From Methanobacteriaceae archaeon UBA349 (GTDB lineage: Archaea; Methanobacteriota; Methanobacteria; Methanobacteriales; Methanobacteriaceae), in contig DAWK01000072.1 of assembly GCA_002509745.1 (NCBI GenBank), positions 1 through 60,924 of the forward strand: 60,924 nucleotides of DNA, given 5' to 3'. A program made the position numbers and the translations under genes. The notes beneath the pieces are model-generated. The model searched no databases. It was not told the DNA's origin and saw nothing but the letters and a program-made list of their open reading frames with translations. The stretch's first letter is position 1, and each line of letters starts with the position of its first letter. Of this stretch, positions 21,588 through 31,131 are shown in pieces.

Positions 21588-22342
21588 ATGAAATCACTTA
21601 AAAATTCTAATTGGGAGATAAAAACCGGCCTAGTGCTAATTTTAATATCCAGCATGATCTATTTTTGTGTATATATGATTTTTCACGACGCCAAGACAGT
21701 TTTCTTTTACATTGGAATAGACCTGGCATTCATCCCCTTAGAATCTTTAATCTTAGTTTTAGTTATAGAAAGAGTTATAATCAACAAAGAAAAGGCCATG
21801 ATGATGGAAAAACTCAATATGGTTATTGGAGCTTTTTTAGTGAATTAGGAACAGATTTACTGAAAGAAATTTCTTCATTTGATCCAGATATTGATAATAT
21901 AAGAAAGAACCTGAAAGTTGATATGGGATGGGAAGAAAAAAATTTCTCTGAATCATCACATATAATTAAAAATTATGATTATTCCATACACTTAACTGAG
22001 GATAATAAAAATTCGATTTTACTTTTAAAAAGTTTAAAATCATTATTATTGGATAAAAGACAGTTTATGCTAGGATTACTCGAAAACCCCAATTTATTAG
22101 AACATGAAAGTTTTACAGATATGTTATGGGCTGCATTTCATTTAGCTGAAGAACTGGAAAACAGATATAATTTAGATAAATTACCTAATTCTGATTACCA
22201 ACACCTTTCCATAGATCTTGAACTGGTTTATTCCCATTTAATTTATGAATGGCTCCATTACATGGAACATCTAATGAATAATTATCCGTATCTATTTTCA
22301 CTGGCCTTAAGGACTAATCCGTTTGATCCAGATGCCAAATAG
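21588..22342 (+). pseudogene. Membrane-anchored protein split by a frameshift at a T-run (two frames)
   Basis: The first frame (21588-21848, 86 codons) encodes two hydrophobic helices (TGLVLILISSMIYFCVYMIF and IPLESLILVLVIERV) and a short helix, then stops. The protein plainly continues in the -1 frame from about 21840 to 22342 (SELGTDLLKEISSFDPD onward), giving about 250 residues in total with a soluble alpha-helical C-terminal domain. The break lies at six T residues (21833-21838); a seventh T would restore one frame. Possible explanations are a sequencing error, a real mutation, or -1 recoding. A GGAGAT site precedes the ATG. I do not recognise the family. Confidence 0.7.
21833..21839 (+). 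other. T TTT TTA heptamer at the frame break
   Basis: In the upstream frame the codons are GCT TTT TTA, so the heptamer is phased as X XXY YYZ, the form used for -1 ribosomal frameshifting. Slippage here would enter the -1 frame nine bases before the TAG stop of the first frame and continue to 22342. A weak perfect palindrome (AAGAAATTTCTT) lies about 25 bases further on; no strong pseudoknot is evident. Confidence 0.4.
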
Positions 22343-22413
22343 AGATTAATTAACAATTACAGAATTAAAAACTTAATTCATATAGATAATCTTTAATTAG
22401 GAGGAAATTTTGA

Positions 22414-23079
22414 ATGAAATATCAAAAAGGAAGTATTTTCAAACCGGAAAATAACCATTATAAAAGTGCAGGAATATTATTGTTAGTTGGATGTATCCAA
22501 TATATTCTAGCAGTTAACATTGCCGAGGCAATGTTTCCTGGGTACAGCATTGCTTTAAACAGTTTGAGCGATCTTGGGGGATCATTACCATTGGTCGAAC
22601 CAGCGGCCCTCATCTTCAACCTCAGTAATATCCTCTTAGGAATTTTAATTGTGTTAGCAGTTTATCTAATCCTCAAAAGTGGAGGTTGCCGTCTTTTCTC
22701 ATCATGCCTTGCTATTTTTGGCATTTGTATCGCAGCACTAGGGATATTCCCAGAATACACCCATGCAATCCATGTAACTTTCGCAACGATAGCTTTCATA
22801 TCCGGAAGCTTAGCACTCATATTCAGTTACCGGCTTGGAATCAATATCCCAATGACCATCATATCCATTTTACTTGGATTAATAGCCCTTATAACTCTTA
22901 TTTCACCATTAATTTTTGGTATGGGAGCTACAAACCCGATAGGAGCACTAATAGGTAAAGGAGGTTCCGAAAGGTTGATTATATACCCTATAATTATTTA
23001 TCTCACAGCACTGGGCGGATATCTTACAAGCAGAGGAGAAGATTGGGTTAGAATCAGGTTCACCGACGGTTACTGGTGA
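22414..23079 (+). CDS. DUF998-family membrane protein
   Basis: A 221-residue integral membrane protein with about six hydrophobic helices. The extracellular-type loop MFPGYSIALNSLSDLGGS after helix 1 is the hallmark of the DUF998 family; function unknown. An AGGAGG site lies nine bases before the ATG. Codon composition is somewhat richer in GC than its neighbours, which could reflect transfer, but the difference is small. Confidence 0.8.
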   Translation: MKYQKGSIFKPENNHYKSAGILLLVGCIQYILAVNIAEAMFPGYSIALNSLSDLGGSLPLVEPAALIFNLSNILLGILIVLAVYLILKSGGCRLFSSCLAIFGICIAALGIFPEYTHAIHVTFATIAFISGSLALIFSYRLGINIPMTIISILLGLIALITLISPLIFGMGATNPIGALIGKGGSERLIIYPIIIYLTALGGYLTSRGEDWVRIRFTDGYW

Positions 23080-23418
23080 AATATTTCAAAAATAAAATGG
23101 AGTTATTATTAAAAATCATGATTCCTTTTTCTTTTTTTAAATTGTATGGATACTTCTGTTCTTGAAGTAACTGGTATGAAAGGAATTATTTGTTTAAGTT
23201 AGAGATTTCATTTTTTTATTAAAATTCGTTTATAGCAATTAGTTTTCAGATCTAAAACTTCAATTAACCCTTTATTAAAATCTTTAACTTTAAGTTCAAC
23301 AAGTTTATTGTATTAAATATATTAATATAAGTCATAAAAAGCTTAAAGGAAAACCAAAACAACTATTTTTATATAGTTAGATGAATAGAGTATAAAAAAA
23401 CTTAGTTGGTTGATATTG
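23080..23418. other. Intergenic region with T-rich tract and a TATA-like element
   Basis: The stretch ATTCCTTTTTCTTTTTTT at about 23120-23137 is a likely oligo-T terminator for the DUF998 gene. TTTTTATATAG at about 23367-23376 lies about 26 bases before a plausible start site near 23398 for the next gene. Nothing else could be recognised. Confidence 0.4.
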
Positions 23419-23622
23419 ATGGATAGTTTAAGTCTAGAACAATATCGAGAAATGGTTAATGAAATAATAGAATTCAAAAATCAAAAGGGCATAATGCCTG
23501 AATACGCCCTTGTTAATGGATGTAGAATTGAAAAAGATAGCTACATTGACATGATTGAGCGCGTGAATAAATTCATACTGGAAATGGGAAGAAATCCACG
23601 TTCAGTAGAAATAGAATCATAA
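23419..23622 (+). CDS. Short protein of pseudomurein-binding-repeat type, without signal peptide
   Basis: A 67-residue protein. It resembles one and a half pseudomurein-binding repeats: VNEIIEFKNQKGIMPEYALV, then a CRIEKDSYIDMIERVNKFI unit ending in GRNPRSVEI, compared with the family pattern of a helix, an N-G-R-x-P-x-Y-V turn and a strand. Such repeats normally sit in secreted proteins, but no signal peptide or membrane helix is present here. The ATG at 23419 is used because GGTTGAT precedes it; TTG codons upstream in frame are weaker. Function unknown. Confidence 0.6.
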   Translation: MDSLSLEQYREMVNEIIEFKNQKGIMPEYALVNGCRIEKDSYIDMIERVNKFILEMGRNPRSVEIES

Positions 23623-23855
23623 TATAAGCTTTTAGTTATCTTTTTTATAGTTATATTCTTTTTTAAGACATCTTGTTCAAAAATTATTGATATAATCGTG
23701 CATCTATTTTAAATAAATTTTTTTTATTAAATGAGCTGAATTAAATGGTTAACTTAATAATTAATTAATCTTGAAAACAATATTCTTTATGGTTTATTAA
23801 AATGATTGTTGAATATCTAATAATTTATTCTAAAGTATTATTTTAAGCCGTAAAG

Positions 23856-24485
23856 TTAGATTATAATATCCTCCGGTTTGTTAAAATTTTTAAAGCTCAT
23901 TCCGGTGGGATCAAGAATTTCCGATGATACCATAAGCGAATTAATTTCACCAATAAATGATTTAACGTCCCTTTTATCATTGGAAATCATTTTTAAAATA
24001 ATTTTTTTTGTTTTTACACTATAAATAGAATGCAGTGGTTCTAAATCCCCGTTTTTCCATTGAGGAACAATTGAATCATAATTTTCATTAGATATCTCCA
24101 TTTTGCTAAATATCGAATTTATAAAAAATTCTGATACAAAAGGTGAGTCACAGGGCAATACCAAAGCATATTCATTATTAATATTTGATAATCCAACAAG
24201 TATTCCAGCTAATGGGCCTTTTCCTTTAAATTCATCAACAAAAAACTTTAAATTAAAATTAAAAAACTCAAGACCAATAAACTCCATTATAGTATTTTTA
24301 TATTTTTTTAATTGATTATCATCCCTAAGAATAAGTAAAACTTCATCTGCAGACTTATTAACTGTTTTTAAAATATATAAAATAAGAGGTTCGCCTTTAA
24401 AATTCATTAGTCCCTTATCTTCACCCATTCTAGTGCTCAAACCGCCGCAAAGGATAATAAATGATCTTGAAGATTTTTTTAGGAT
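23856..24485 (-). CDS. mobA: Molybdenum cofactor guanylyltransferase, with a non-standard start codon
   Basis: Adds GMP to the molybdopterin cofactor. The 209-residue reading has the nucleotide loop FIILCGGLSTRMGEDKG, then LIL and a VLPCDSPFVS motif (Mg-binding Asp) and QWKNGDLEPLHSIYS. The LCGG loop is essential and lies upstream of the first in-frame TTG (24440). No ATG, GTG or TTG occurs in frame further upstream before a stop. The best candidate is ATC at 24485, eight bases after a GAGG site (24494-24497). Either ATC is used, or an ATG was mutated or misread. The coordinates assume ATC. Confidence 0.75.
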   Translation of the reverse strand: MLKKSSRSFIILCGGLSTRMGEDKGLMNFKGEPLILYILKTVNKSADEVLLILRDDNQLKKYKNTIMEFIGLEFFNFNLKFFVDEFKGKGPLAGILVGLSNINNEYALVLPCDSPFVSEFFINSIFSKMEISNENYDSIVPQWKNGDLEPLHSIYSVKTKKIILKMISNDKRDVKSFIGEINSLMVSSEILDPTGMSFKNFNKPEDIII

Positions 24486-24636
24486 TTTAACAACCTCAAT
24501 TTGATTATTTTTAAAATAAAAATATTGAAAAGGATTAGGGAATTCAGTATATGATCAAAACAGCTATTAAATCCACATATTTAATGACAAAAAATTTATT
24601 TAAGAAATATGAAGAAATAATTCTTCACGTAATTCC

Positions 24637-26124
24637 TTATTCTAAGGTAGGATAGTTCGGGCTTTCATTGGTAATCAAAAGATCATGGGGATGGCTTTCT
24701 TTGATACCGCTGGAAGTTATTTTAACCAGTTTTGATTTTTCTTTCATATCTTTGATCGTTTTAGCACCACAATAGCCCATAGAAGCCCTGAGGCCCCCAA
24801 CCATTTGGAATATAACTTCACTGACCGTTCCTCGGTAAGGAACTACACCTTCTACCCCTTCAGGTACCAGCTTCGTATGTTTCATAGGCCCTTTGGACTC
24901 TTGAGTCTGGAAATATCTGTCAGTTCCAGCGCCAATTCCACCAGTCATGGCGCCTAATGATCCCATTCCACGGTATTGTTTGTATTTACGTCCATTCATT
25001 ACAACAACTTCTCCTGGAGCTTCATAAGTCCCTGCCAGAAGATTACCCATCATTACGGCATCGGCCCCAACAGCAATGGCCTTGGCCATATCACCCGAGT
25101 ATCTTAAACCACCATCAGCAATAATTGGAACCCCATATTCTTCTGCAACTTCTGCAACTTCAGATATGGCTGTCAATTGAGGAACACCCACACCAGCAAT
25201 AATACGAGTAGTACACATGGATCCTGGCCCAATACCAACTTTAAGGCCATCCACTCCCTGAGCAATTAAATCTTCCGCGGCTTGTTTTGTAGCAATATTT
25301 CCTACAATTAAATCAGCATCAATGTTATCTTTTATAACTTTAGAATTTTTAACTAAATGCAGGTTGTGGCCATGTGCACTATCAATAGCCAGTATTTCTG
25401 CACCTGCTTCGTCCAATGCCATAGCCCGATCTAAATCAAATGGGCCTGTGGCTGCAGCAACCATGAATCGGCCTTTACCATCACGAGAAGCATTAGGAAA
25501 CTTTTTATGCTCTAAAATATCTTTTATGGTTACAATTCCCACAATTTTATTGTCTTTAACGACAGGAAGTCTTTCAACTTTATTTTCATAGGCAATATCT
25601 AATGCTTCCCCTGGGGTAATAGATTCATCTACAGTGACCACATCAGAGGTCATTATTTCATTAACCTTCCTTTGTGCATCAGAATTGAGAATCGGTTTTA
25701 TATCACGTCGGCTTATAATACCTACAACTTCCTCATTTTCAACAACAGGAAGTCCACTAATTTCTTCTTGATCCATAATTTGATGTGCTTCCCTTAATGA
25801 AGAATCAGGAGCAATGGTTATTACATCACGAATCGTGAGGTCACCTGACCTTTTAACCTTTTTTACTTGTTGAACTTGCTCTTTAATAGTCATGTTTCGG
25901 TGGATAACACCTAAACCCCCAACTTGAGCAAGAGCTATGGCCATTTCAAATTCTGTGACAGTATCCATAGCAGAACTTATAATTGGAGTGGTTATTTCAT
26001 GGTTTCGGGATACTTTACTTTTAGTAATCACATCCTTTGATTCTACAGTTGAAGGTCCTGGTACTAAAAGAAAATCATCAAATGTATATCCTGTTTTAGC
26101 TTCTTTCAATTTTTTTGAATACAT
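24637..26124 (-). CDS. guaB: Inosine-5'-monophosphate dehydrogenase
   Basis: Oxidises IMP to XMP with NAD, the committed step to guanine nucleotides. The 495-residue protein has [14 protein letters not shown] [11 protein letters not shown] at the N-terminus, two CBS domains inserted at roughly residues 95-210, the catalytic loop [11 protein letters not shown] and the flap [11 protein letters not shown] clear GGAG site lies before the ATG. Confidence 0.97.
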   Translation of the reverse strand: MYSKKLKEAKTGYTFDDFLLVPGPSTVESKDVITKSKVSRNHEITTPIISSAMDTVTEFEMAIALAQVGGLGVIHRNMTIKEQVQQVKKVKRSGDLTIRDVITIAPDSSLREAHQIMDQEEISGLPVVENEEVVGIISRRDIKPILNSDAQRKVNEIMTSDVVTVDESITPGEALDIAYENKVERLPVVKDNKIVGIVTIKDILEHKKFPNASRDGKGRFMVAAATGPFDLDRAMALDEAGAEILAIDSAHGHNLHLVKNSKVIKDNIDADLIVGNIATKQAAEDLIAQGVDGLKVGIGPGSMCTTRIIAGVGVPQLTAISEVAEVAEEYGVPIIADGGLRYSGDMAKAIAVGADAVMMGNLLAGTYEAPGEVVVMNGRKYKQYRGMGSLGAMTGGIGAGTDRYFQTQESKGPMKHTKLVPEGVEGVVPYRGTVSEVIFQMVGGLRASMGYCGAKTIKDMKEKSKLVKITSSGIKESHPHDLLITNESPNYPTLE

Positions 26125-26223
26125 AAAAACTCCTACCCCCTAATTAATCTCAATTTAAATCTTTTTTAATGAAAACACTTGCAAAAATATACATTTATTA
26201 CAAAAGCATTCCCCAAACACCGT

Positions 26224-26943
26224 TTAGCTACTCAAATCACTTATCATGTTTTTAAGTTCAGCAACAGCACTACGATGGATTTTTCCAGTGTTACGGTCGC
26301 CGCCAATGCATGCAGCACCCCTAACTCCTACTACATCACAATTAATATCATATAGTGGTTTTAACTGGTCTTTTTTTACAGAACCTGCTAGTGCAGATTT
26401 TAATCCGTAGTCATGAATTTCATTAACAAATTTTTGCAAATCATCTATATCCATAAAGTCAAATAATGTTTTTCCATCTTTAACTGCAGTATCAACCATG
26501 GCCAGGTCAGCACCAGCTTCAGCAGCAACTTTAGGAATTTCCATAGGATCAATAGCACCTACACGATGAGCATCAGCATATCCTGAGGCCACTACCACTG
26601 CATCAGAACTGTTTTCCCGAACAGTGCGTACTACATTTTCCATTACTTCCAGTGCTTCATCATAATTTTTGGTACCATAAAGACCAACTTTTATGTAGTC
26701 TGCACCAGAAACTAGTGCACCCATAGCTGCCAAAGAAACTGTTCCAGGTTTATATGGAACGTCCCCCAAGGTAGCACTCACCAGCATATCTTCAGGAGTC
26801 ATTTCCCGAACACCTTTTATTATCCATGGGAAACTAGCACCCAATGATCCTTCTTTTGGATTTTTAACGTCAACAATATCTGCACCGCCCTCAATGGCCT
26901 CCAGTGCTTCCTCTGTATTAATTGGACTGATTAACAGAAGCAA
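26224..26943 (-). CDS. mfnB: (5-Formylfuran-3-yl)methyl phosphate synthase
   Basis: Makes the furan core of methanofuran from two glyceraldehyde-3-phosphate molecules. The 239-residue TIM-barrel protein has [36 protein letters not shown] with the Schiff-base Lys, and a C-terminal [12 protein letters not shown] phosphate loop, all characteristic of MfnB (formerly DUF556). Methanofuran is the first C1 carrier of methanogenesis from CO2. GGAGGT precedes the ATG. Confidence 0.95.
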   Translation of the reverse strand: MLLLISPINTEEALEAIEGGADIVDVKNPKEGSLGASFPWIIKGVREMTPEDMLVSATLGDVPYKPGTVSLAAMGALVSGADYIKVGLYGTKNYDEALEVMENVVRTVRENSSDAVVVASGYADAHRVGAIDPMEIPKVAAEAGADLAMVDTAVKDGKTLFDFMDIDDLQKFVNEIHDYGLKSALAGSVKKDQLKPLYDINCDVVGVRGAACIGGDRNTGKIHRSAVAELKNMISDLSS

Positions 26944-27359
26944 TTCCTATACCTCCTACCTTAAATTTGTAATTTTTATCATTTAATTGCATTTAATTTA
27001 TTAAATAAATATTTATGAATTAAAATTATTCTAAAGGAATTTAAAACATTTTAAACAAATTAAATATTTAAAAAGCAACTTTAAAGTGCATTACCAAAAT
27101 ATGCTTGATTGGAACAATTATAATATTTTTATAATATTTTTATAATATTTTCTAACCAATAACTTAAATTGAAATTTTAAGTAAAAAAATTCTAAGCAAT
27201 AATTTTAGTATTTTAAAGTATTTTTTAATTATATGATGAATTAGCCTATAAAAACTTTTAGAATTTTAAAGCATATTTAATAAGAATTTATAATATTATA
27301 TTTAAAAAGTATTTATTATGATTAGTTTTGAGATATACTTAAATTATATTGATTGAATT
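26944..27359. other. AT-rich intergenic region with a tandem 11-bp repeat
   Basis: No coding frame is visible. The region contains the mfnB promoter at its left side and the end of the LutB-like gene at its right side. At 27119-27151 an 11-bp unit is repeated almost three times. Poly-A tracts near 27180 and 27300 are compatible with oligo-T termination of the leftward LutB-like transcript. Confidence 0.5.
27119..27151. repeat. Tandem repeat, 11-bp unit, about three copies
   Basis: The unit TATAATATTTT occurs three times in direct succession at a period of 11 bases, close to one helical turn. It lies about 180 bases upstream of mfnB and about 210 bases downstream of the LutB-like gene. It may be a simple AT expansion or a site of DNA bending. 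Confidence 0.7.
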
Positions 27360-28562
27360 TTAAGATTTGAATGGACTGCCCGAAGATTTGATATTTTTTT
27401 TAATAACACCATGTGCTTTTGGATAGAAGCCCGCTTTTTGAGAATTTATTCGTAGTTTTTCTACTAATTCTGATGTTGGTGTACTAACTGGACATTCTAA
27501 AGTACATAAACCACAAAGAGTGCACATATAAAGACCAGAATCAAAACTAGTCTTTTCGTTCTTAATAAATTTACTCATAGCCACTCCTCGACCACCCAAA
27601 TATCCTTTATAACCAAATTCATGTCCCACGGCATTATAAACCGGGCAGGCCACAATACAACTTCCACAACCAATACACCACAAGCATTCTTTCAAAGCAT
27701 CTCTCCGCCCATTATCCAGCAAAATAACCACAACTTTTTTGGCCCCATACATTCCATTTAAAAGTCTTTTTTCAATATCCGCCGTTTTTGATGGTGCAGA
27801 AATAACATTTATATAAGAAGGTATTTTAGTTCCTGTAGCATAAGCAGTTTCCAGTTTTATTACAGAAATAGAATCTTCAATAGTACTAACCAGTTTATCA
27901 ATTCCCACCACAATTATATGTGTGTCCATCATAGTCAACAAACTTATATTTCCTTCATTATGGACCATTACTAAAGAACCATCTTCAGCAGCAACAGAAT
28001 TGGCACCGGTGATTCCAACCTGACACTTATTTAGCTCTTCCAACACATTTGCTTTAACCAGTTCCATAATAGTTCGTGGGTGTGGTTCTATATCTTCATC
28101 CATACTTTCAGAAATTATTTCAGCAATTTTTTCCACATTAAGATGTAATGCTGGGCCAATAGGATGTGCAGGTCTTTTATCATAGGGATTAAGTTGAACA
28201 ATTCTATCTCCTAAATCAGTTTCCACCAGATTAATATTTTTTTCCTTTAAAAAATCACTTAAGGCGATTTCAAACACCGTGTTTGATTTTGATTTGGCAA
28301 CGACTTTTTCATTTTTAATCAAATCATAAATAAGATCACAAGCTATTTTCGAATCTTCTGCATAGCATAATTCAATACCATTCTCTTCAAAGTTTTTTTG
28401 TGCAGTTTCCACGAGTTCTTCCAGGTTTTCTATAGATTCTTCCCTAATCTGTTTAACCTTTTCCTGTAGCTTTTTAATTTTGGGATCATGAAGAATTTCA
28501 CTTCTGCGTTCATCCAGTATTTTGAATGAATTCCTCATGGTCTCTAATTCACTTTTATTCAT
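27360..28562 (-). CDS. LUD-domain iron-sulfur protein (LutB-like)
   Basis: A 400-residue protein with a helical N-terminus, a LUD domain (residues about 60-290, with ITGANSVAAEDGSLVMVHNEGN) and a C-terminal bis-4Fe-4S ferredoxin domain. The clusters are bound by CLWCIGCGSCIVACP and CTLCGLCTLECP. LutB homologues take part in lactate or other 2-hydroxyacid oxidation with LutA and LutC, but no lactate dehydrogenase is nearby, so the substrate in this methanogen is unknown. Its ATG overlaps the end of the LutA/HdrB-like gene by eight bases, so the two are translationally coupled. Confidence 0.88.
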   Translation of the reverse strand: MNKSELETMRNSFKILDERRSEILHDPKIKKLQEKVKQIREESIENLEELVETAQKNFEENGIELCYAEDSKIACDLIYDLIKNEKVVAKSKSNTVFEIALSDFLKEKNINLVETDLGDRIVQLNPYDKRPAHPIGPALHLNVEKIAEIISESMDEDIEPHPRTIMELVKANVLEELNKCQVGITGANSVAAEDGSLVMVHNEGNISLLTMMDTHIIVVGIDKLVSTIEDSISVIKLETAYATGTKIPSYINVISAPSKTADIEKRLLNGMYGAKKVVVILLDNGRRDALKECLWCIGCGSCIVACPVYNAVGHEFGYKGYLGGRGVAMSKFIKNEKTSFDSGLYMCTLCGLCTLECPVSTPTSELVEKLRINSQKAGFYPKAHGVIKKNIKSSGSPFKS

Positions 28563-29235
28563 TCTTAATGCACCTTATGATGAATTCTGATAAATCTAAA
28601 ACTTCTAAATCCCCTTTTTCAAGGTTTAATTTGCAAAATGGACAAGCAGTGATTAAAGTATCAGCTCCAGTTTTTTTAGCTTCTTTTAATCTTTCCAATG
28701 ATATTTCATCTGCAATTTCCGGAAATGCAGATTTTACTCCCCCACCAGAACCACAACACATGGCATTCTCATGGTTATGTTCCATTTCCACTAAGGTGGC
28801 AAATGAATTTATAACATCCCTAGTAGATTCATATTCACCACAGTGCCGTCCTAAATGGCAGGAATCATGATAAGTTACTTTTTTTAATGAAAATTTATTT
28901 AGAGTAATTTTATTATTACTGATTAATTCACTGAAAAATTGTGAGGTATGAATCACATCTAAATCCACATCCAATAACTCTTTATAATCCTTTTTAAATG
29001 TACGGTAACAACCAGCACATGAAACAAGTATTTTTTCTCCTTTTAAAATTTGGGCCGTTAATTTCATTTGTTCTGATGCCTCATCTACAAAGCCCGTCCG
29101 TAAAAGAATAGATCCGCAGCAAGTTTCATCTTTAATAATTTGATAATCTACACCTGCTTTTTTTAAGATGACCTCTGTGGATTCAGATATTTTTCCCAGC
29201 TTTTTTTGGGCTACACAGCCCCTGAAGTATATCAT
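28555..29235 (-). CDS. CCG-domain iron-sulfur protein (LutA/HdrB-like)
   Basis: A 226-residue protein with two cysteine-rich CCG domains: YFRGC with ETCCGS and SCAGCYRTF in the first, and TYHDSCHLGRH, AMCCGSGGG and ACPFCKLNL in the second. These modules bind unusual 4Fe-4S clusters in HdrB, GlpC and LutA. It is upstream of and overlaps the LUD gene, so both probably form one oxidoreductase complex. Confidence 0.9.
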   Translation of the reverse strand: MIYFRGCVAQKKLGKISESTEVILKKAGVDYQIIKDETCCGSILLRTGFVDEASEQMKLTAQILKGEKILVSCAGCYRTFKKDYKELLDVDLDVIHTSQFFSELISNNKITLNKFSLKKVTYHDSCHLGRHCGEYESTRDVINSFATLVEMEHNHENAMCCGSGGGVKSAFPEIADEISLERLKEAKKTGADTLITACPFCKLNLEKGDLEVLDLSEFIIRCIKNE

Positions 29236-29253
29236 TTTTGCACCGTTTAATTT

Positions 29254-29276
29254 TATAATAATAATAATAATAATAA
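29254..29276. repeat. Trinucleotide repeat (ATA)n
   Basis: About seven copies of the ATA/TAA triplet just upstream of the LutA/HdrB-like ATG (leftward). It lies within the likely promoter or leader, so length changes could alter expression, but this is only a possibility. Confidence 0.8.
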
Positions 29277-29402
29277 GCCTATTTACTTAAATAAATAAAA
29301 TATTGTTAAATATAATCTAATAAATCCAAATTGAATCTATATAAATAAATTAAACGTAACTTATCAAGAACCTTTCGATTGAATATTAATTAAAAATTCC
29401 AA

Positions 29403-30560
29403 TTATGACTCTAAAACAGTTTTATTCTTATTTTGCTGTTCATATAAACCAATATAAAGTTTTTCCAGTTGATTAGTAATATGCGCCCCTTCATATTTTT
29501 TATATTGAGCTGCGCCTTCATTCTTGAGTTTTTCATAAATTTGAGGATTATTCAAAAGATATTTTATCTTTTCAGATAATTCCATCCATTTTTCTGGTTC
29601 AAAGAATAATCCTCCTTTTTCACCACTGGCTTCCATTATAGGTGGTATTTTTGATGCAACAAATGGAACTCCACATCCCAATGATTCTACAACTACTATT
29701 CCAAATCCTTCTACTTTACTGGGAAGACAGAATATATGTGAGGACTTTATAATCTTTAATACATCTTGGTGTTTTTCAACAAAACCGCAAAATTCAATAT
29801 TATTCTCTAGATTCAACTTTTTAACCAGATTTTTAAGATCCTGGTCTTTAGGGCCAGTTCCTACTATCTTGCATTGAAGTTGTGGAAAATCCTCGATGAG
29901 AATATGCATGGCTCTGATTAAATTATCAACTTTTTTGTATTCTACCAGACGTGCCACACAGGAAATAGTTGTTTGTGAATATTTTTCTGCATGTACCGGG
30001 GGAAAATTAACTATAGGTGGAATCACAATGATTTTTTCTGCAGGGAAATATCTTTCCAATTTTTTTCTAGTATAGTCTGAAATAGAAATTATTAAATCAA
30101 ATTTTCGCGACAAGACGTACCTTTCCAATACTTCACCTACCACACCACTGATTCCAATGTTATTTATCCATTCCCCAATCCATACATCCATATATCGCGC
30201 AACACAAGGTATTTTTAATTTTTGAGAAATTTTCCAGGCCACAGGATATGTAATAAAATTATATCCAATTGTTAAATCTATATCTAGTTTTTTTCCTTGA
30301 TTATATGCATCTTTCATAAAAGACAAGCGGTTTTTAAAGGATCCTGTTTGGACATAAGATCTTTCCCTACTACAACCAATCACTTTAATTCCATTTAATT
30401 CATATTCCTTAGGAACTCCTTCCTCAAGTGAAGTTAAAACTATTACTTCATGCTTTTTTGCTAATTGATAAGCTTCATTATAGGCAGCAGCTTCTACACC
30501 ACCTTTAACTTCGAAATTTTCGCTTTTGGGGAAGTATTCTGTGATAATGCATATTCTCAT
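29403..30560 (-). CDS. Glycosyltransferase family 4
   Basis: A 385-residue GT-B glycosyltransferase. N-terminal donor/acceptor part: ICIITEYFPKSENFEVKGGVE. C-terminal GT4 motifs: CVARLVEYKKVDNLIRAM, CKIVGTGPKD and the E-x7-E element CLPSKVEGFGIVVVESLG. It is probably used in surface glycan, glycolipid or glycoprotein synthesis together with the GT2 and DUF2304 genes that precede it on the same strand. The acceptor is unknown. Confidence 0.9.
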   Translation of the reverse strand: MRICIITEYFPKSENFEVKGGVEAAAYNEAYQLAKKHEVIVLTSLEEGVPKEYELNGIKVIGCSRERSYVQTGSFKNRLSFMKDAYNQGKKLDIDLTIGYNFITYPVAWKISQKLKIPCVARYMDVWIGEWINNIGISGVVGEVLERYVLSRKFDLIISISDYTRKKLERYFPAEKIIVIPPIVNFPPVHAEKYSQTTISCVARLVEYKKVDNLIRAMHILIEDFPQLQCKIVGTGPKDQDLKNLVKKLNLENNIEFCGFVEKHQDVLKIIKSSHIFCLPSKVEGFGIVVVESLGCGVPFVASKIPPIMEASGEKGGLFFEPEKWMELSEKIKYLLNNPQIYEKLKNEGAAQYKKYEGAHITNQLEKLYIGLYEQQNKNKTVLES

Positions 30561-30649
30561 GATAAAACCATTTTATATAAATATTTTAAATTAATGATTA
30601 AAATAATTAACAATTTTATTAATTATGATCTTATTTTTTCAAGGTATTC

Positions 30650-31018
30650 TTATTCTTCAAGATCTTCATCTTCATTAATATCTTTTTTTGTCTCATTTTC
30701 TTCCTGATTAAGTGCAATTTGGCGTACTAGTTCAGTAATTTCCATTTCCAGTTTTTCAATCAGAGTGTACAGTTTAAATATGAGGTAGTAAGATGCGATA
30801 AGACCTAAAATCAAAATTAAATCAAGCCCTCTGCCAATTCCAAACAAGTTGGCAAAAATAGTAGTAGTTTCTGGAAATACAGATAATAAACTAATCAATG
30901 ACCATATAACTATCCAAAAGATTAACATAGAAGAAGATGTTTTACCATCTCTAAAACGAATAATAGCTATTATAACGGCCAATATCCCTATTAATACACC
31001 TAAATATTGATATATCAT
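30650..31018 (-). CDS. DUF2304-family small membrane protein
   Basis: A 122-residue protein with three hydrophobic helices (LGVLIGILAVIIAIIRF, MLIFWIVIWSLISLL, LILGLIASYYLIF) followed by a coiled-coil tail rich in Glu. DUF2304 proteins commonly sit next to family 2 glycosyltransferases, as here, and are thought to assist them at the membrane. GGTGT precedes the ATG. Confidence 0.8.
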   Translation of the reverse strand: MIYQYLGVLIGILAVIIAIIRFRDGKTSSSMLIFWIVIWSLISLLSVFPETTTIFANLFGIGRGLDLILILGLIASYYLIFKLYTLIEKLEMEITELVRQIALNQEENETKKDINEDEDLEE

Positions 31019-31131
31019 TTTTACACCTGTTTCAATGAAAATACATATGATAACTGATTATTTATTCATTAATTATACTAGTATTTTCAAAGTATTTCTT
31101 ATTATCCAATTTATTATAGCTATATTTAAAC

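Noticed and set aside
24103..24315. Plus-strand frame inside mobA and similar antisense frames within guaB, atwA, hemD and other genes
   Set aside because: They are shadows of well-supported genes on the opposite strand and lack ribosome binding sites.
29254..29276. Triplet repeat as a phase-variation switch
   Set aside because: Triplet repeats occur in several spacers here and there is no evidence for length variation; it is kept only as a repeat feature.
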